64,000 nucleotides of DNA from Sporisorium sorghi (GCA_023212695.1 JALCCG010000024.1:1-64000); one strand, 5' to 3'; shown: positions 1-11,946, numbered from the stretch's first letter. The notes: a model not told the origin generated them from the letters alone. A program made the numbers and translations.

Positions 1-1503
1 GATCATCAAGAGTGGATCGCCGCGTCCCGTGATGCGCTTGAATGCATATAGGAAGAAGCTCGAGACGAGCACGAGGCTGATAACGTCGAGTGCCAGTCTG
101 GCGCTCAGGTTGACCAACGCGACCAAGATGCGCACGGGCGAGGTCAACAGGCTAAAAGCGGCATTGCTGCGATCGGCCGATCCACCACCGCCTCCCTGCG
201 CCAAAAAGCTGGGGGCCAGCGCCTCGGATCGTTGACCGCGTGCGACGCCATTGAGACCCAGCAGCTGCTTGAAGTCGTCGACAATGTTGATGATGGCGTT
301 GTACAGAGCGGAGCCTGGACGCGAACGTCGAGGATCGTCCGCGCCGCCAGCGCCGGATCGACTTTCGACGCGGTTGAGACGCTCATGTAGCGCTGCGAGC
401 GATGCTTGGATGGATTGAAGCGCCGACTCCATCTCGGCACGTGGTTGATGTTGAGCGGTACCTGCATTGGAAGGTGGACGTGGTGGGTAGATGGAAGGTG
501 GACCGGTTCTGGTGCCGACGGAACGGCCTCCTACGGAAGAAGCAGCGTAGGTGCTGCGCTGATACTCGGGCTGGCGTGGATAGCTGGAGCCAGCGACGGA
601 AGCTGCTGTGGACTGTGGTGCATACTGAGGACGAGAATAGCCACCTTGAAGTGAAGGCGGCCCCCTGGAGCGGAGGGCGTGAGGATTGTCGTATTGAGCT
701 GATGTGGAGATCTGAGAGCGGGAAGGAGGAGGGCCGCCTCTGTTGTAACCCTCGGTAGCTGAGATGGAACCTGGTCGAGGCTGGGGACGATAGGATTGGA
801 CTGAAGGTGGAGCATGCGAAGAGGGATGGCGGGGTGCGCTTCGAAACGGACCTGGCTGTGAGCCGAGACGGTCATCGTCGGAAGAGTCGTCTTCTGATTC
901 GGATGCCATGGGCGTCCTGCCTGGCGAGATGACGGAAGCAGAGTCGCCGACGCCACCGCCACGAGTAGCAGCGGTGCTTGTACCTGCGACGGAGGAAGCG
1001 TTGGGAGCGAGATGACGCGGCATATTGGAGGGGGCAGCACGAGTGGGTTGCTGACGAAGCGCAGTAGGGTCGAGCCGCTGCTGATCGTCTGATTCGGTAT
1101 CAGTTATTGATTCTTCGTCTGAATCCACTTGGGCGAGGGATCCGTCCATGACGCGCTGAGCGACTTGGCCTGAGAAGTTTTCGAGTTCTTGAATGAGAGA
1201 AGCAGCCTGAGGACGATCGCTGAAACGTCGCAGAATCCGGAGCATGGATTCTACGTACATCTGTTTTGCATCTCTTGGAGGCAAACCGCTGACTTTGGAC
1301 CAAGCATCCCACTTTGCGCGACCGAGCATGTCGAGCATGCCTGGACGCTTTGACGAGACATCGCCTTCTGTTGCTTGCTTGTAAAGGCTGTAGAGAGCGA
1401 GCTTTTCCTCGTAGGATGTTTGGATGGGACCTGATTTGGGCAGCGACTGGACCATGTCGACCGTCTTTACGAAGAGAGCATCTATGACGTCTGCGCTGCT
1501 CAT
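1..1503 (-). CDS. Acyl-CoA-binding, membrane-anchored protein (ATG37/ACBD5-like), 3' end beyond window
   Basis: The minus-strand frame opens at the ATG at 1503 and is still open at base 1, so about 501 residues are present and the C-terminus is missing. Residues 1-100 form an acyl-CoA-binding domain with the family signature YSLYKQATEGD followed by a KWDAWSKVSGL segment. An acidic, Ser/Pro-rich and presumably disordered middle follows. A short coiled coil lies around residues 354-385, and a hydrophobic, probably membrane-spanning segment lies around 462-490. Acyl-CoA-binding proteins with a coiled coil and a C-terminal membrane anchor are peroxisomal or ER proteins (ACBD4/5; Atg37 in methylotrophic yeast, a pexophagy factor). 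The ATG37-like role is inferred from this layout and from the neighbouring PEX3; the acyl-CoA-binding call itself is firm. Confidence 0.85.
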   Translation of the reverse strand, partial: MSSADVIDALFVKTVDMVQSLPKSGPIQTSYEEKLALYSLYKQATEGDVSSKRPGMLDMLGRAKWDAWSKVSGLPPRDAKQMYVESMLRILRRFSDRPQAASLIQELENFSGQVAQRVMDGSLAQVDSDEESITDTESDDQQRLDPTALRQQPTRAAPSNMPRHLAPNASSVAGTSTAATRGGGVGDSASVISPGRTPMASESEDDSSDDDRLGSQPGPFRSAPRHPSSHAPPSVQSYRPQPRPGSISATEGYNRGGPPPSRSQISTSAQYDNPHALRSRGPPSLQGGYSRPQYAPQSTAASVAGSSYPRQPEYQRSTYAASSVGGRSVGTRTGPPSIYPPRPPSNAGTAQHQPRAEMESALQSIQASLAALHERLNRVESRSGAGGADDPRRSRPGSALYNAIINIVDDFKQLLGLNGVARGQRSEALAPSFLAQGGGGGSADRSNAAFSLLTSPVRILVALVNLSARLALDVISLVLVSSFFLYAFKRITGRGDPLLMI

Positions 1504-2084
1504 GTTGGGCAACGGTCGGCAGCAGAGGATGAAGAATACGTAGTGGCGTAGAGGCTGATGATGGCTGTGTGTGCGCTGAACTCGACTCGTCTATGATAGC
1601 TTGAAGGGAAGAGAAAGGACTGAGAGAAGTAAGAAAGTGAGCAGAGTGTGGAGTGATCAAAGTGATCGTGTGTGTTGGTGTCTCAACATAAAGTCAACCC
1701 CACACGATTCAATTTTCCAGAGATCTGCTGCCACTGCAACTGCAACTGCGAAATGCGTATGCGTATGCGAGACGCGTCGCTTTCAACTCGATTGCGCACA
1801 GTCGAAATCATTCAAGCCTCGGCCGCTCGCTTCGCCTTTTTCTGCACTCAACTTAGCCGGTTAAGTTATCCGACCTTTTTCTTTTTTTTTTTTTTTTCTT
1901 TTTTTTTTCTTTTCAGAAATGCCGTACGAAACAAGCAGTGTGGAGCAGCAGAGCAGAAGCAGAAGCAGGCGCACAGTCTTCCGCAACTTCGAGTCCAGTT
2001 CTTCCTCCCCTTTTACCACACTCAACCACCCCATCCAATGCCATAGCTCCCCACAGCATTATCTTCAATTCGCTTTCGTCAACC
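1504..2084. promoter_or_regulatory. Shared divergent promoter of the ACBP gene and PEX3
   Basis: 581 bases separate the two start codons. The segment contains a long poly-T/pyrimidine tract (about 1876-1915) that ends in TTTTCAG, which could be a 3' splice site of a PEX3 5'UTR intron or only a promoter T-tract. No other gene is visible. Confidence 0.5.
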
Positions 2085-3785
2085 ATGACGAGCTGGTGGA
2101 GAAGGACAACTCGCTACCTCTCGTCGCATTCCAACTTCTTCCTCGTCACAGGTGGCATCGTCGGCGGCGCTTACCTCGTTTCCCAGTATGCCATCTCCAA
2201 GTTTCAGCAGATACAGGAGAAGCTGGTTAACGACAAAAACGCAAAGGAGAACCTTCGTCGAAGATTCGCACAGAACCAAGAGGATTGCACTTTCACCGTC
2301 CTCGCCTTGCTACCTACCCTAGGCGACCAGCTCTTCTCGAAGCACAACGTCGAACAACTCACAGAAAGCCTGCGATCTCAAGCTGCGCCTCCTCCCCCTC
2401 CCGCGGTCGAGCCTGTCGACAACAGCCAGTCAACCGACGCTCCCATCCAGGAAACTGTGCAAGAGCCTCAAGAGGCAATCTCTGTCGGACAACAGTCCAC
2501 CCCAGACGTACCAAGCCAGCCAGATGCCACATCTCCTCAACTCAACCCTCTTGCAAAAACATTTATCCCCGCAAACGTTGGTCCAACAGAGTCGGAGTCA
2601 GGGTCCGCACCTCCTCCTCCTCCAGAAGTGGAGACGCCCACAGCCAATCCTTCAACAGAATCGGATACTGCCCTGTCATCAGAGGACAATTCATCACCCA
2701 AGGATGCGATAGAGCCTGCGGCCGAACCTGCACCGTCTGTCGCTCCTATCGATGCCAACCAACCCCCGTCGGCTCCGGTAGTGTCACAAGCCTCTCACCT
2801 CGACGCACAAGAGCAACGCAACAAGATCCTCGCAGATAGGCAGGCCAAGCTCCGTCTTTGGAACGATCTCAAGCTGACTGCATTCACCCGCACCATCACC
2901 TCGCTCTACTGCGTCGTCCTTTTGACCCTCCAAACACACATTCAGCTCAACCTCATCGGAAGATTCGCCTATCTCGCTTCCGTCGAAGCCTTGGCTCGCG
3001 AATCCGATGACGCCTACGATTCACAGTCACCGCCCTCTGACCCTTCCCGCGGCCTTGACCACGACACCGAGCGCCTCTACCTCACCTTCAGCTGGTGGTT
3101 CCTCCATCACGGATGGGACCGTCTCTCGGACCGCGTTTCCAGCGCCATCGAAAAGACTTTCTCTCCGCTTTCTGTCAAAGCACAGCTTTCCATGGCTGAC
3201 CTCAAAGCTCTGCTCAACGATGCGCGCTACCTCATCGAGCACGAGGCTCCCGCTCAAGCAAACTCCGTCGACCCAGCACCTTGGCAGCGCTCCAACTTCT
3301 TGGACGTCCTCTTCCCCAACTCGATCGATGACGAGGTCGACGTCCTCGTTGGCGCAGGCGCCCTCGATGCAGATGACGCTCACTTCAGCCTCGCTACCAA
3401 CCACAAGCTCCGCGCTCTCCTCGACGAGACCAAGGACATCATCGAATCGCAAGATTTTGGCACCATCCTCTCTCTCTGCATCGATCGCGTCTTCGATACC
3501 TTCTTCGACAGTCTCAGCCCCACTTTTGGTATTCAGAAGACCGGCAAGATCGACTCTGCCATCCAGGTCGAGCCTCTCTCGGCCCTCGAATCTCGCTTCC
3601 AAGAGATCACCGAAGAAATGCAGCATGGCAAGCGCGTCCGTCTAGCCTCCCTTTTCCCTCTCGTCTCCCGACAGAGTCAACTTGCCATTCGCGGCGTCCC
3701 CAACGAGTACATCGAGACCCTCGCCGACTCCAAGGAGCTTCGCGCTTTCTCCGCCGTCCTCTACGCCGCCTGGTCTTCTTTGTAA
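2085..3785 (+). CDS. PEX3: Peroxin-3 (peroxisomal membrane biogenesis)
   Basis: This intronless gene encodes 566 residues. PEX3 is the peroxisomal membrane anchor that docks the PEX19 chaperone with newly made membrane proteins. It also recruits pexophagy and inheritance factors. The N-terminus begins MTSWWRR, followed by a single membrane segment (about residues 17-37) and then the cytosolic helical domain (FQQIQEKL...ENLRRRF, later FTRTITSLYCVVLLTLQT). A Pro/Ser/Glu-rich low-complexity insert of about 150 residues (roughly 95-250) makes it longer than the usual 370-450. The frame is open upstream, but the ATG at 2085 is chosen because family similarity starts exactly there. The gene is head-to-head with the ACBP gene and convergent with RVB1. 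Confidence 0.93.
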   Translation: MTSWWRRTTRYLSSHSNFFLVTGGIVGGAYLVSQYAISKFQQIQEKLVNDKNAKENLRRRFAQNQEDCTFTVLALLPTLGDQLFSKHNVEQLTESLRSQAAPPPPPAVEPVDNSQSTDAPIQETVQEPQEAISVGQQSTPDVPSQPDATSPQLNPLAKTFIPANVGPTESESGSAPPPPPEVETPTANPSTESDTALSSEDNSSPKDAIEPAAEPAPSVAPIDANQPPSAPVVSQASHLDAQEQRNKILADRQAKLRLWNDLKLTAFTRTITSLYCVVLLTLQTHIQLNLIGRFAYLASVEALARESDDAYDSQSPPSDPSRGLDHDTERLYLTFSWWFLHHGWDRLSDRVSSAIEKTFSPLSVKAQLSMADLKALLNDARYLIEHEAPAQANSVDPAPWQRSNFLDVLFPNSIDDEVDVLVGAGALDADDAHFSLATNHKLRALLDETKDIIESQDFGTILSLCIDRVFDTFFDSLSPTFGIQKTGKIDSAIQVEPLSALESRFQEITEEMQHGKRVRLASLFPLVSRQSQLAIRGVPNEYIETLADSKELRAFSAVLYAAWSSL

Positions 3786-3983
3786 AAGTACAACGCTTGT
3801 TTTTCTAATCTCATCGCGACCAATGCAGATGATTCGTTCGTCGTTCGCAATTCAAGTGAGCTTCTTTGTGCCTTCCTGTCGTCTCATGATTTGGGGCGTC
3901 TGCTGTCGTGAGCGGATCACATTGAGTTGTTTTTGCGCAGTTCTACAAGTACATTTTGAGCCAAGTTTTGTTTTCGAGCAACT

Positions 3984-5705
<1,722 letters not shown>

Positions 5706-7512
5706 TCACCAATGTTAGATCGACGTCGTCGCGATATCTGTGGATTCGCTCCTGCGCCTTGTTGCGCAGGCGTCCTCGTCGTCATGGCGACCACCCTTGT
5801 GCACTCTGATCATCGATCCCTGCTAGGCCACAAGACCGACGGCAAAGTAGCCTGCATCCTTGCTGAGGGCTTCTCGTCTAATCTTGCTTGTTCTTATATT
5901 TCTCGGGAACCCGTGAGCGAGCTTCAAGGGCGCTTGTGGTTTGCTTTCTTGGTCGTTTGGCCTGGACTGCTCCTGAAGATGCGGCTCTTGTGCTCTGAGA
6001 TTCCCGATCATTCGGGCCGAGTCTGTCTTTGCAAGGCATCTTCAAGGAGCCTAATAACCTCGTCGAGTCCCACTCGAGGCCGGCTTGCTCTTTGCATCAC
6101 GAACATACCCCTTCATCAAGGAGCTTCTCATCCCATGGTCGGGACCACTGGCTGCCCATGCACACACTGCGGCTCCAGGTCTGTGTGATCACTCTGACCC
6201 CAAGCTCTTGACTGTTTCCTCGCGAGACTTGCTTGCTCACTTGATCGTACTTTCGCATCTGTTGATGGCAGAGGGGACAACATCTTGTGCTTGTTAGAAT
6301 ATCGGCGATTAGGGGTTACATCATCCCAATTAAAGCTGTAAGATCCAGTACCGATGATCTAACATTCACAGACATTCTGGAACAAAGCCAGAATGTTGGG
6401 TTTGGTTGCTGGAACAACTATGGTAGGCAGGCAGATGATCCTGCCCAATCAGAAGCTTAGATTCTGGCAACTCTCCCAACAATCAAGAACAAAGAAGGCA
6501 TGACTCAACCCAAAGGGGCAAAGAAGCATCAAGCAGGAAGGACTCTAGTCACTCAAAGTTATGCACACTCATGTATATAAATAATCACGAGAGCACCCAA
6601 ACATGGGAAGAGCTCCTTGTCCAATCTAACTACAAGACCTCTCATAGTCAGATTCATAAATATCTTCCTGAAAGACTCGCCTCTGGCCACATTCGCGCAC
6701 GCTAATCCAGCGAAACTAATAGTGCTTTGTTGGGCTGAGACTTTGGACGAAGTCACTCAATCGATTGGCGTGCTTTTTCCTGCAAAAATAGAACAAAAAG
6801 TCTCGAAAAGTCGACGAATCTGAACCGAATTTGCAAATCAGAAAAGGCAAAATTGAGATGTCTGCCAGAGGAATCATAATTTCATGAAGTTCTTGGAGCA
6901 GCTCCACATCCCTTTCACGAATGCGATCCGAAGGAACGCCATCGCGAACCTAACTTATCATGAATCTGCAGGTTGCTATCACGATTGATCCTAGCAAAGC
7001 AATTTGATTTCACGCATTGACCGACCTTGCCTGACACACATCGCTTTGTTCTTTTTCAAAGCAATCTCCGCAGAGCACCGACAACCGAGTTGAAACTAAC
7101 TAGTTACTATAGAATTCACAAAACTTTCTTCAAAATTCAGGTCACGAAATTCGCGTGTCATCCTCAACTGCGGTTTTCACCCATTTTGCAACTTTTTTTT
7201 TCTTTTTTTTTTTTTTTTTTCCTTGGCAGGAAAACAAGATTCATGATGGACACCAGATTCTAAACAGTCACCCTCTTCCTTCCTTCAGCACGCTCTCATG
7301 CTTTTCATCAGTACGAAGTGTCCTTTTCGCGATTTTGGCGTGTCGAAGTGCCCGCCCTTCGGTCGGATTTCGTCCACCTTTGACTTTTCGACTGGGACAA
7401 GCATATTTCTTCATGATTCTTCAATGAAGTTTGGTGTGACCTGCGCGAGGACGTCAGCATTTCAGAAGATGAAAGCATGCTCATCCGGCACACAATGATC
7501 CAATTTGAAGGT

Positions 7513-7592
7513 GAGCCCACTGGGGATTCAAACCTGCAACCCCCAACTGACCTAATTTACAAGAGACCCTCTACCAACTACACCACAACCCT
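7513..7592 (-). repeat. tRNA-derived, SINE-like element core
   Basis: On the minus strand an exact box A (TGGTGTAGTTGG, 7574-7585) and a near-consensus box B (GGTTTGAATCC, 7524-7534) lie 39 bases apart, as in a tRNA gene. An anticodon-loop-like CTTGTAA sits between them. The acceptor, anticodon and T stems do not pair well, so this is not a functional tRNA. A 10-base direct repeat (GGCACACAAT on the plus strand) flanks the unit at 7487-7496 and 7611-7620, as expected of a target-site duplication. Confidence 0.6.
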
Positions 7593-7809
7593 TGTTGGGG
7601 ATTGGTGGCTGGCACACAATTATAAACTACACATCAAGCTAAAAATCAGTCACAAAGATCAAAACATGAGAAGTCTCGACAGATAATCATGTTTTTTTTT
7701 CTAAAGCCAAAAATGCATTTTAGAGCTTAATTGACGCAAGCGGCTACTTCTAAAAAACATAAAATTTTGGTTAGAAATCTAACATTGAATTGATGTTGGG
7801 TACGTCCAT

Positions 7810-7878
7810 GGAGCCACCCTCTTATTTGTTCGTGGAGCCACCCCAGCAGCCATCTGGGGTGGCTCCTAGGGTGGCTCC
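7810..7878. repeat. Nested perfect inverted repeat
   Basis: The inner arms GGAGCCACCCCAG (7834-7846) and CTGGGGTGGCTCC (7854-7866) pair perfectly over 13 bases around a 7-base loop. The outer arms GGAGCCACCCT (7810-7820) and AGGGTGGCTCC (7868-7878) also pair perfectly. The same 9-base core therefore occurs four times in 69 bases. No gene overlaps it. Confidence 0.8.
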
Positions 7879-8379
7879 GGGGACGACTTTTTACTTTTTT
7901 CAGGATATGATTCTTGTTTCATGTCACTGTCGCCGCTTTCTCGACCAAAATGAACAGATTGCTTCGTGGGCTTTGGGTTGAAATCACCAGGGAGGACGGA
8001 GCAGAGCAAACCGACTTCACATCGAGAGCATCGATTGGAAGCCTCGGTTCATCCATCATGTGTTGGTGCGATGCCTCGTGAATGGTCAGTCACCATCGTC
8101 CGTAGACGACAGGTCGATGACAGGTCGAGCGACTCGACCTCATGGCTCTCGGTCAGGAACCCTTCATGACACTGTCAGGCGGGAGATTGGTCCGACTCAT
8201 GACTTCACCGACCGAATCTCAAGCTCGGCACTGACCATACGGACGACAACTTTGACATCACACACTCCCACACCTCTGATGAACATGCTCACGAGTCACA
8301 GTCATCGCACGCACAAGCACATCCATCATCGTACAGCTGCGAGGGTCATGATTCTATTGACTGCGGAAGAGCCACGACA

Positions 8380-11300
8380 TCACACTCGGAGGAAAGCCCC
8401 CAACTGAGCCTGTAGGACGATCGGCAGATACGCCAGACACACTATTGGCACGGTGGCGGCGCTGAACAGCTTCCAGTGCGTCACTACGGCAGCGATCTCG
8501 CTCTGGGCCTTTTCGCCGAACGGCGAATGCAAGAGGATCGCCCAAAAGACCGGGCTGAAGGGAACCACCGCTGCGCCTCGCAAGAAGCCCGACCAACGGG
8601 CCGCGTTGGCGGCGACAGCCTTTGACGAGGATGGCGACGGTCTGCCTGAAGCGATCCTCAGTGCTGCATATGCCGCAAGGGCGAGGAAAGCCGCCAGAGC
8701 GAAGTTCAACACGCTCAGCACAGCCACCAGCATGCCCGCTTGCAGATAGGCAAAGGCGATCAGCAGCGAGCCAATGCGGCGGGCACGATGGACAGTGCAA
8801 CGAGAGCGGACCAGGACGGCGACCGCTGCTGGAAGAAGCATGACTGCAGACCTGAGTGCGACGAGGTGCTTTGTCTGGGTTTGTGCTGACAGCTCGGCGA
8901 ACAGCACGTCACTCTGGGAGAGCACGGCCGCGCCCACGAGCGCAGCCGACCCAACGCAAGCAAGCGTGCTCGCAATCGGCCTCATCGACTCCCTCAGCGC
9001 GTCTGCGTGCTCGTCCATCTTGCCAGCTACTCCATCCTGCCCATCAAGCAGGGCAAGGTACTTGCTCGTCAGCTGATCGCGGTACCAACTAAGCGTTGGC
9101 GTCTCTGGCTGCACGTCACCCTGGATGGCCACAATCTGCCCCAGACTCGCAAGAACATCCTCGCGCTCCTGCTTGGAGACCTTCTCCTGAGCAAACCAGT
9201 GCGCGAGACCGCTGATGGTGAGCGAAATGGAGAGGAAGAGCGGGATCAAAATAGCCGTGCCGATAGGCACAAATCGACGAGGGTTGAGGAGCAGGTAGAA
9301 GAACTGCGAGTGGTGCAGCCTTTCGAGCAAGTTCGACATGGAGCGGACGAACGACTCGATGAGCCTGCCCATGTGGAAGAAGCCGTACGGCCCTGTTGCT
9401 GGGACGGCGTACAGCGTGATTGCATCGACGTGATGCCTCTGGAAGAACCCATGCGGCCCACTGGCTTGCCCCGTGACGCCAAACCCAACCTGTCGCAACG
9501 CTGCACGAACGCCATTCTCGTAGTTGCCCAGCTCGTACTCGACATCTGCGCGCAGACGAACGCCGTACCGCTCGGCCACCTTCTGCACTGGCTCTTTGAG
9601 CAGTGATTTAGCCGCTTTGTCTCCAAACTCCACGGGCATACCGCCAGCGACGCTCTCGGCGATACGCACGACGGTGTTGACAACGTCCATATTCGGCAAC
9701 TGACCATCGAAACCCTCGTACTGGACTTGGAGAGACGAGAATGAGTCGGAAGGATAGTCGATCGAGATGGCATTCCACACCTGCGAGCCTCCCGCGGATA
9801 CCGGATCCGCCTGGAGCCCGTTGGACATGCCTCCAAAGTAAGCAGAGGTCCAGGCATGAATGCCTTCGAGATGACCGTCCGAGATGACAAAGATGAGGTC
9901 TTTGCTCAGGTGGGCCTGTGTGGAGAGGTAGCGGGCGAGAGCGAGGATGGAGGCGATGCCGCGGACATTGATGCGGCCAAGAGGTTCGATTGTAGTGGAG
10001 TTGTCGGCAGGCGCAAAGGGGTCATTCTCGCCGTGCCAGCGGCTGCGCCAGCTTGCGGTGAGCACGACGGCTTCACGGCCATCGATGCGCGGCGTAGCTG
10101 ACCTGGCATAGACGTTGGTTCCGGATCGCGCGGACTCGTGCCCATGCGAGGCATCGTCGTCGTATCGATAGTTCTGGCGATTGACTTCGAGACCATACGA
10201 TTGCAGCTCCGAGTAGACAAAGTCGGCACGCTCTGCACTGCTTGCTGCGCTCCAGGATGTGACCTTCTCGGAGAGCATGTCGGCATAAGTGACGTCAAAG
10301 TAATCCCAGTAGACGCGGGCCTGGCCGGGCTGAAGAGCATTTTCGTCGACATAGGTGCCCTTGGACACGGGCGATCGCGGGTGTGGGACGACAAAGATGA
10401 GCGCGATGCTGAGCAGAACGAGAAGGGGTCGGAGGAGAAGGGAGAGCTTGCCGAGGAGGGCCAAGACACGACGGCGAGTGGCGATGCGGCGTCGAAATGC
10501 CTTTTGCAGCTTTGCTTCTTTAGCTGCCTGGGCTTGTCGAGCCTGAGCTAGACGCTGAAGGGCTTCTTGTCGCTCGTCTTCCTCGTTTTCGAGCACTGAT
10601 GCTGCGTCCGAGTCTACTTCTGCCTCGACCGCCTTCTTGCGACTTGGAAGAAGGTCGTCGGTCGAGAGCAGATTGTCCACCTCGTCCTCCTCCTCGTCGT
10701 GCAATAATGGCGTCGATGATGACGCTTGCTGAGATACAGCTAGGCCGGGCACAGTAAAACAGCCGAGCACGAGCACAAGATGGCAAGCCAGAAGCAGCTG
10801 TGAAGAGATGTCAGTGGAGGGAAAGACATTCCAGCACCACTCGAGCGCAGCGGGCAGTAGCAGCTTGACAACGACCGGCAGCTTGGAGAACCAGAGCAGT
10901 AGTGGGACTTGGTGGAAATACCACGAGTAGAACTGGTAATGCAAGCTTCGAGAGCAGAGGATGCCGACGACGTTGGAGGCAAAAGCGCTGCACAGGATGG
11001 CAATCTGTTGGGGTCGGGCGAGCTGGTGCGGGTTGTTGTTCAAGTTGCGCAAGATCCATTTGGGACCTTGAGAGCCTACGGCTGTCCAACGGAAGAGACC
11101 GAAGAGAGCGAGGAGGGAGAGATGAAGAGCAAGCAGACTTTTGGCAAAGTGCGGAGACAAGAATGTTTCTTCGGGAACGAAGCGCCAATTGACGGTCCAT
11201 ACGTAGAGGAAGGCTCTTGAAAAGTCGAATGCTCGCGTGAGGTAGGCGCGGGGATCGTGCAAAGTGAAGGACAACGAGAGCAGAGCCTGCACCGCGACGA

Positions 11301-11946
11301 TGAGCGTGATATAGGAGAGAGCGCCTTTGATACCCGTATAAACGAAGACTGCGGCAGCAAGACCCGGGAGGAAGAGGAGGACGTTCATCTTGATGCCCAG
11401 ACCGAAGCTGAAGAGGAGAGCAGAACTCTTCCATCGAGATTTGATGGCTGCAAGAAGCGCCGAGTAGACGAAAAAGATGGCGATGGGATCGTTGAACATG
11501 CGAAGCAGGAAGATGGAGTAGATCCTCTTGGACAAGATGAACGGCAAGACCGCCAGAGGAGGCAAGCCGGCACGACGATAAAGGAGGGCGACGAGGAGGT
11601 TGTTAGCGGTCAAGAGTCCCGCAAAGACGTGCTGGGCAGGAAGGATGGCGCGGCCTCCATCTGTGAGCCAGTGAAAGAAGGAGTAGACATAGAGATGGGC
11701 GGCAGGATAGACGCAAGGTCCGCTACCGTTTGGAGGATCGAGCTTGGTGTAGTCGCGTTCGCCATTGAGGAAGAGGGCAGCTTGTGCGACGTAGGTCTGG
11801 AAGTCGATCTCGGTGAAGCTGATACGTCGGATGACGGCCTCTGACAGCACTGCTGATGCGACGGTCAAGGCGGGCAGAGCAAGGTTGTAGCCGTAGTCAT
11901 CGAGGCAGACGCGACGCAGCCAGGTGGCAGGCGAGGAAGGCGGCAT
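8380..11946 (-). CDS. Fusion: ALG3 mannosyltransferase + GAA1 GPI-transamidase subunit
   Basis: One uninterrupted frame of 1188 residues holds two ER membrane proteins. Residues 1-405 are ALG3, the Dol-P-Man:Man5GlcNAc2-PP-Dol alpha-1,3-mannosyltransferase of N-glycan assembly. They are polytopic with segments such as FTEIDFQTYV, YPAAHLYVYS and FSFGLGIKMN. Residues 405-490 are an acidic then Lys/Arg-rich coiled linker. Residues 490-1188 are GAA1, the GPI-transamidase scaffold: one membrane helix (about 500-520), the conserved TYVDENALQPGQA start, the luminal M28-like domain with KDLIFVISDGH, then several C-terminal helices. Each half is about full family length. There is no stop, and no obvious intron is needed at the junction. 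Whether the product is later cleaved cannot be seen. Confidence 0.9.
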   Translation of the reverse strand: MPPSSPATWLRRVCLDDYGYNLALPALTVASAVLSEAVIRRISFTEIDFQTYVAQAALFLNGERDYTKLDPPNGSGPCVYPAAHLYVYSFFHWLTDGGRAILPAQHVFAGLLTANNLLVALLYRRAGLPPLAVLPFILSKRIYSIFLLRMFNDPIAIFFVYSALLAAIKSRWKSSALLFSFGLGIKMNVLLFLPGLAAAVFVYTGIKGALSYITLIVAVQALLSLSFTLHDPRAYLTRAFDFSRAFLYVWTVNWRFVPEETFLSPHFAKSLLALHLSLLALFGLFRWTAVGSQGPKWILRNLNNNPHQLARPQQIAILCSAFASNVVGILCSRSLHYQFYSWYFHQVPLLLWFSKLPVVVKLLLPAALEWCWNVFPSTDISSQLLLACHLVLVLGCFTVPGLAVSQQASSSTPLLHDEEEDEVDNLLSTDDLLPSRKKAVEAEVDSDAASVLENEEDERQEALQRLAQARQAQAAKEAKLQKAFRRRIATRRRVLALLGKLSLLLRPLLVLLSIALIFVVPHPRSPVSKGTYVDENALQPGQARVYWDYFDVTYADMLSEKVTSWSAASSAERADFVYSELQSYGLEVNRQNYRYDDDASHGHESARSGTNVYARSATPRIDGREAVVLTASWRSRWHGENDPFAPADNSTTIEPLGRINVRGIASILALARYLSTQAHLSKDLIFVISDGHLEGIHAWTSAYFGGMSNGLQADPVSAGGSQVWNAISIDYPSDSFSSLQVQYEGFDGQLPNMDVVNTVVRIAESVAGGMPVEFGDKAAKSLLKEPVQKVAERYGVRLRADVEYELGNYENGVRAALRQVGFGVTGQASGPHGFFQRHHVDAITLYAVPATGPYGFFHMGRLIESFVRSMSNLLERLHHSQFFYLLLNPRRFVPIGTAILIPLFLSISLTISGLAHWFAQEKVSKQEREDVLASLGQIVAIQGDVQPETPTLSWYRDQLTSKYLALLDGQDGVAGKMDEHADALRESMRPIASTLACVGSAALVGAAVLSQSDVLFAELSAQTQTKHLVALRSAVMLLPAAVAVLVRSRCTVHRARRIGSLLIAFAYLQAGMLVAVLSVLNFALAAFLALAAYAALRIASGRPSPSSSKAVAANAARWSGFLRGAAVVPFSPVFWAILLHSPFGEKAQSEIAAVVTHWKLFSAATVPIVCLAYLPIVLQAQLGAFLRV

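Noticed and set aside
7513..7592. A functional tRNA-Thr gene
   Set aside because: Boxes A and B are good, but the acceptor, anticodon and T stems do not pair. The flanking direct repeats favour a retroposed copy.
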